Source: CAYJHC01 sp964370035 (lineage in GTDB: Bacteria > Bacillota > Clostridia > Peptostreptococcales > Anaerovoracaceae). From it: DNA of 6,626 bases. The position numbers and the translations under genes are program-made. The DNA is taken from positions 1-6,626 of the forward strand of contig CAYJGT010000071.1 of NCBI GenBank assembly GCA_964370035.1, written 5' to 3'. The notes beneath the pieces are model-generated. The model was given only the letters and a program-made list of their open reading frames with translations, ran no database searches and was not told the origin of the DNA. Positions 5,950 through 6,626 of this stretch are shown one piece after another (within the stretch, counting starts at the first letter, position 1; every line of letters begins with the position of its first letter).

Positions 5950-6626
5950 CTAAATAGTAGCAAAAGATAAGGTTGCTTTGAACAAATCGCCATCTATGTC
6001 AATATCCAGTTTACCATTTTGTATATTAGAAAAACTATCTGCTATATTAAGGCCTAACCCATTTCCCTCCTCAGAGCGGGATTCATCTCCTCTAATAAAT
6101 CTTTCTTTAAGTTCATCTGGCGTGATATTAAGAGGACTTTTAGAGATATTTTTAAAGGACATATACACCCTTCCCCCTTCCACCTTGGAGCTAATGTATA
6201 CTCTAGTCCCCTCCGAAGAGTACTTGCAAATATTAGAAAATAAATTTTCCAAAACTCTCGTTATTAACCTATCATCACACATAATCTTGGCTGACTCTTT
6301 AGGAGCAGTTAAGATCACTTCTAGCCCTGCCTCTTCTATGATTTCTTTGTATTCACCTACTACCTGAGCTAATATTGTTTCTACATCCATTTCCATTAAG
6401 TTGACTTCCATAACTCCTGTTGATGCCTTCGACGCATCAATTAAATCCTCTGTCATTCTCTTCAACTTATTGCTTTGTCTGAGTAGTACCTCAATATATT
6501 CTGCCATTCGTTTAGTCTTTGTCTTTTCCTTATCCATTAAATTCGCATAATTAATAATAGATGTAAGAGGGGTTTTTATGTCATGAGAAACATTTGTTAA
6601 CAATGTAGTTTTTAGTCTTTCGCTTT
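5950..6626 (-). CDS. Sensor histidine kinase, C-terminal kinase half (5' end beyond the window)
   Basis: The minus-strand frame is open from the right edge to a TAG at 5950-5952, giving about 225 visible residues; the TTG at 6601-6603 is internal, since SERLKTTL precedes it in frame and is usual before an H box. The dimerisation/phosphotransfer domain has NVSHDIKTPLTSI, with the phospho-accepting His at 6583-6585. The ATPase domain has an N box (ENLFSNICKYS), an F-box region (ELKERFIRGDESR) and a G2 box (EGNGLGLNIA). The usual DxGxG G1 box is replaced by KNISK, a variant I recall from some Firmicute kinases, so activity is still likely. The sensor region, membrane segments and response regulator would lie past 6626, so the signal is unknown. 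It converges on the flavin reductase gene with 73 bases between the stops; no functional link is implied. Confidence 0.88.
   Translation of the reverse strand, partial: SERLKTTLLTNVSHDIKTPLTSIINYANLMDKEKTKTKRMAEYIEVLLRQSNKLKRMTEDLIDASKASTGVMEVNLMEMDVETILAQVVGEYKEIIEEAGLEVILTAPKESAKIMCDDRLITRVLENLFSNICKYSSEGTRVYISSKVEGGRVYMSFKNISKSPLNITPDELKERFIRGDESRSEEGNGLGLNIADSFSNIQNGKLDIDIDGDLFKATLSFATI

Noticed and set aside
5978..6367. A 129-codon plus-strand open frame inside the histidine kinase gene
   Set aside because: It is antisense to a clearly conserved kinase domain, its product is Ser/Leu/Pro-rich as expected of a shadow frame, and no ribosome binding site precedes it.
1..6626. CRISPR array, insertion sequence, tRNA or rRNA
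   Set aside because: No regularly spaced repeats, transposase-like frames, terminal inverted repeats or recognisable RNA gene folds were seen on either strand.

Overview
The window looks like the chromosome of a low-GC, anaerobic Firmicute (Clostridia or Tissierellia type). The signs are AT-rich codons and spacers, strong AGGAGG-type ribosome binding sites, sigma-A-like promoters, compact intrinsic terminators, and a clostridial fermentation gene pair (cat1-sucD). Genus cannot be read from this sequence alone.

Layout. Bases 1-68 hold the last codons of an unidentified gene, closed by a strong intrinsic terminator (104-138). A well-formed promoter (180-208), with an 18-bp Rex-like palindrome just downstream (222-239), precedes three same-strand genes: an AspT/SucE1-type membrane exchanger (333-1715), an acetyl-CoA hydrolase/transferase of the succinate CoA-transferase type (cat1-like, 1877-3385), and a CoA-acylating aldehyde dehydrogenase of the SucD type (3455-4849). 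The unit closes at a terminator (4971-5005). Spacers inside it carry a perfect hairpin, a palindrome and an extended -10 promoter, so the three genes need not be made in equal amounts. A separate promoter (5066-5094) drives a flavin reductase-like protein with a basic, Asn/Lys-rich C-terminal tail (5205-5876). Converging on it from the other strand is the C-terminal kinase half of a sensor histidine kinase (5950 to the right edge).

How the genes work together (inference). The exchanger would bring in succinate or a related dicarboxylate, the CoA-transferase would make succinyl-CoA from acetyl-CoA, and SucD would reduce it to succinate semialdehyde using NAD(P)H. This is the entry arm of the succinate-to-butyrate route known from Clostridium kluyveri and Clostridioides difficile. 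A Rex-type redox switch over the promoter would fit an electron-sink pathway. The later enzymes (4-hydroxybutyrate dehydrogenase, 4-hydroxybutyrate CoA-transferase, 4-hydroxybutyryl-CoA dehydratase) are not between sucD and its terminator, so they must lie elsewhere if the route is complete. No mobile element, CRISPR array, tRNA or rRNA was seen. Nothing here amounts to a clearly new system; the most distinctive points are the domain-reduced exchanger in a succinate operon and its apparent redox operator.
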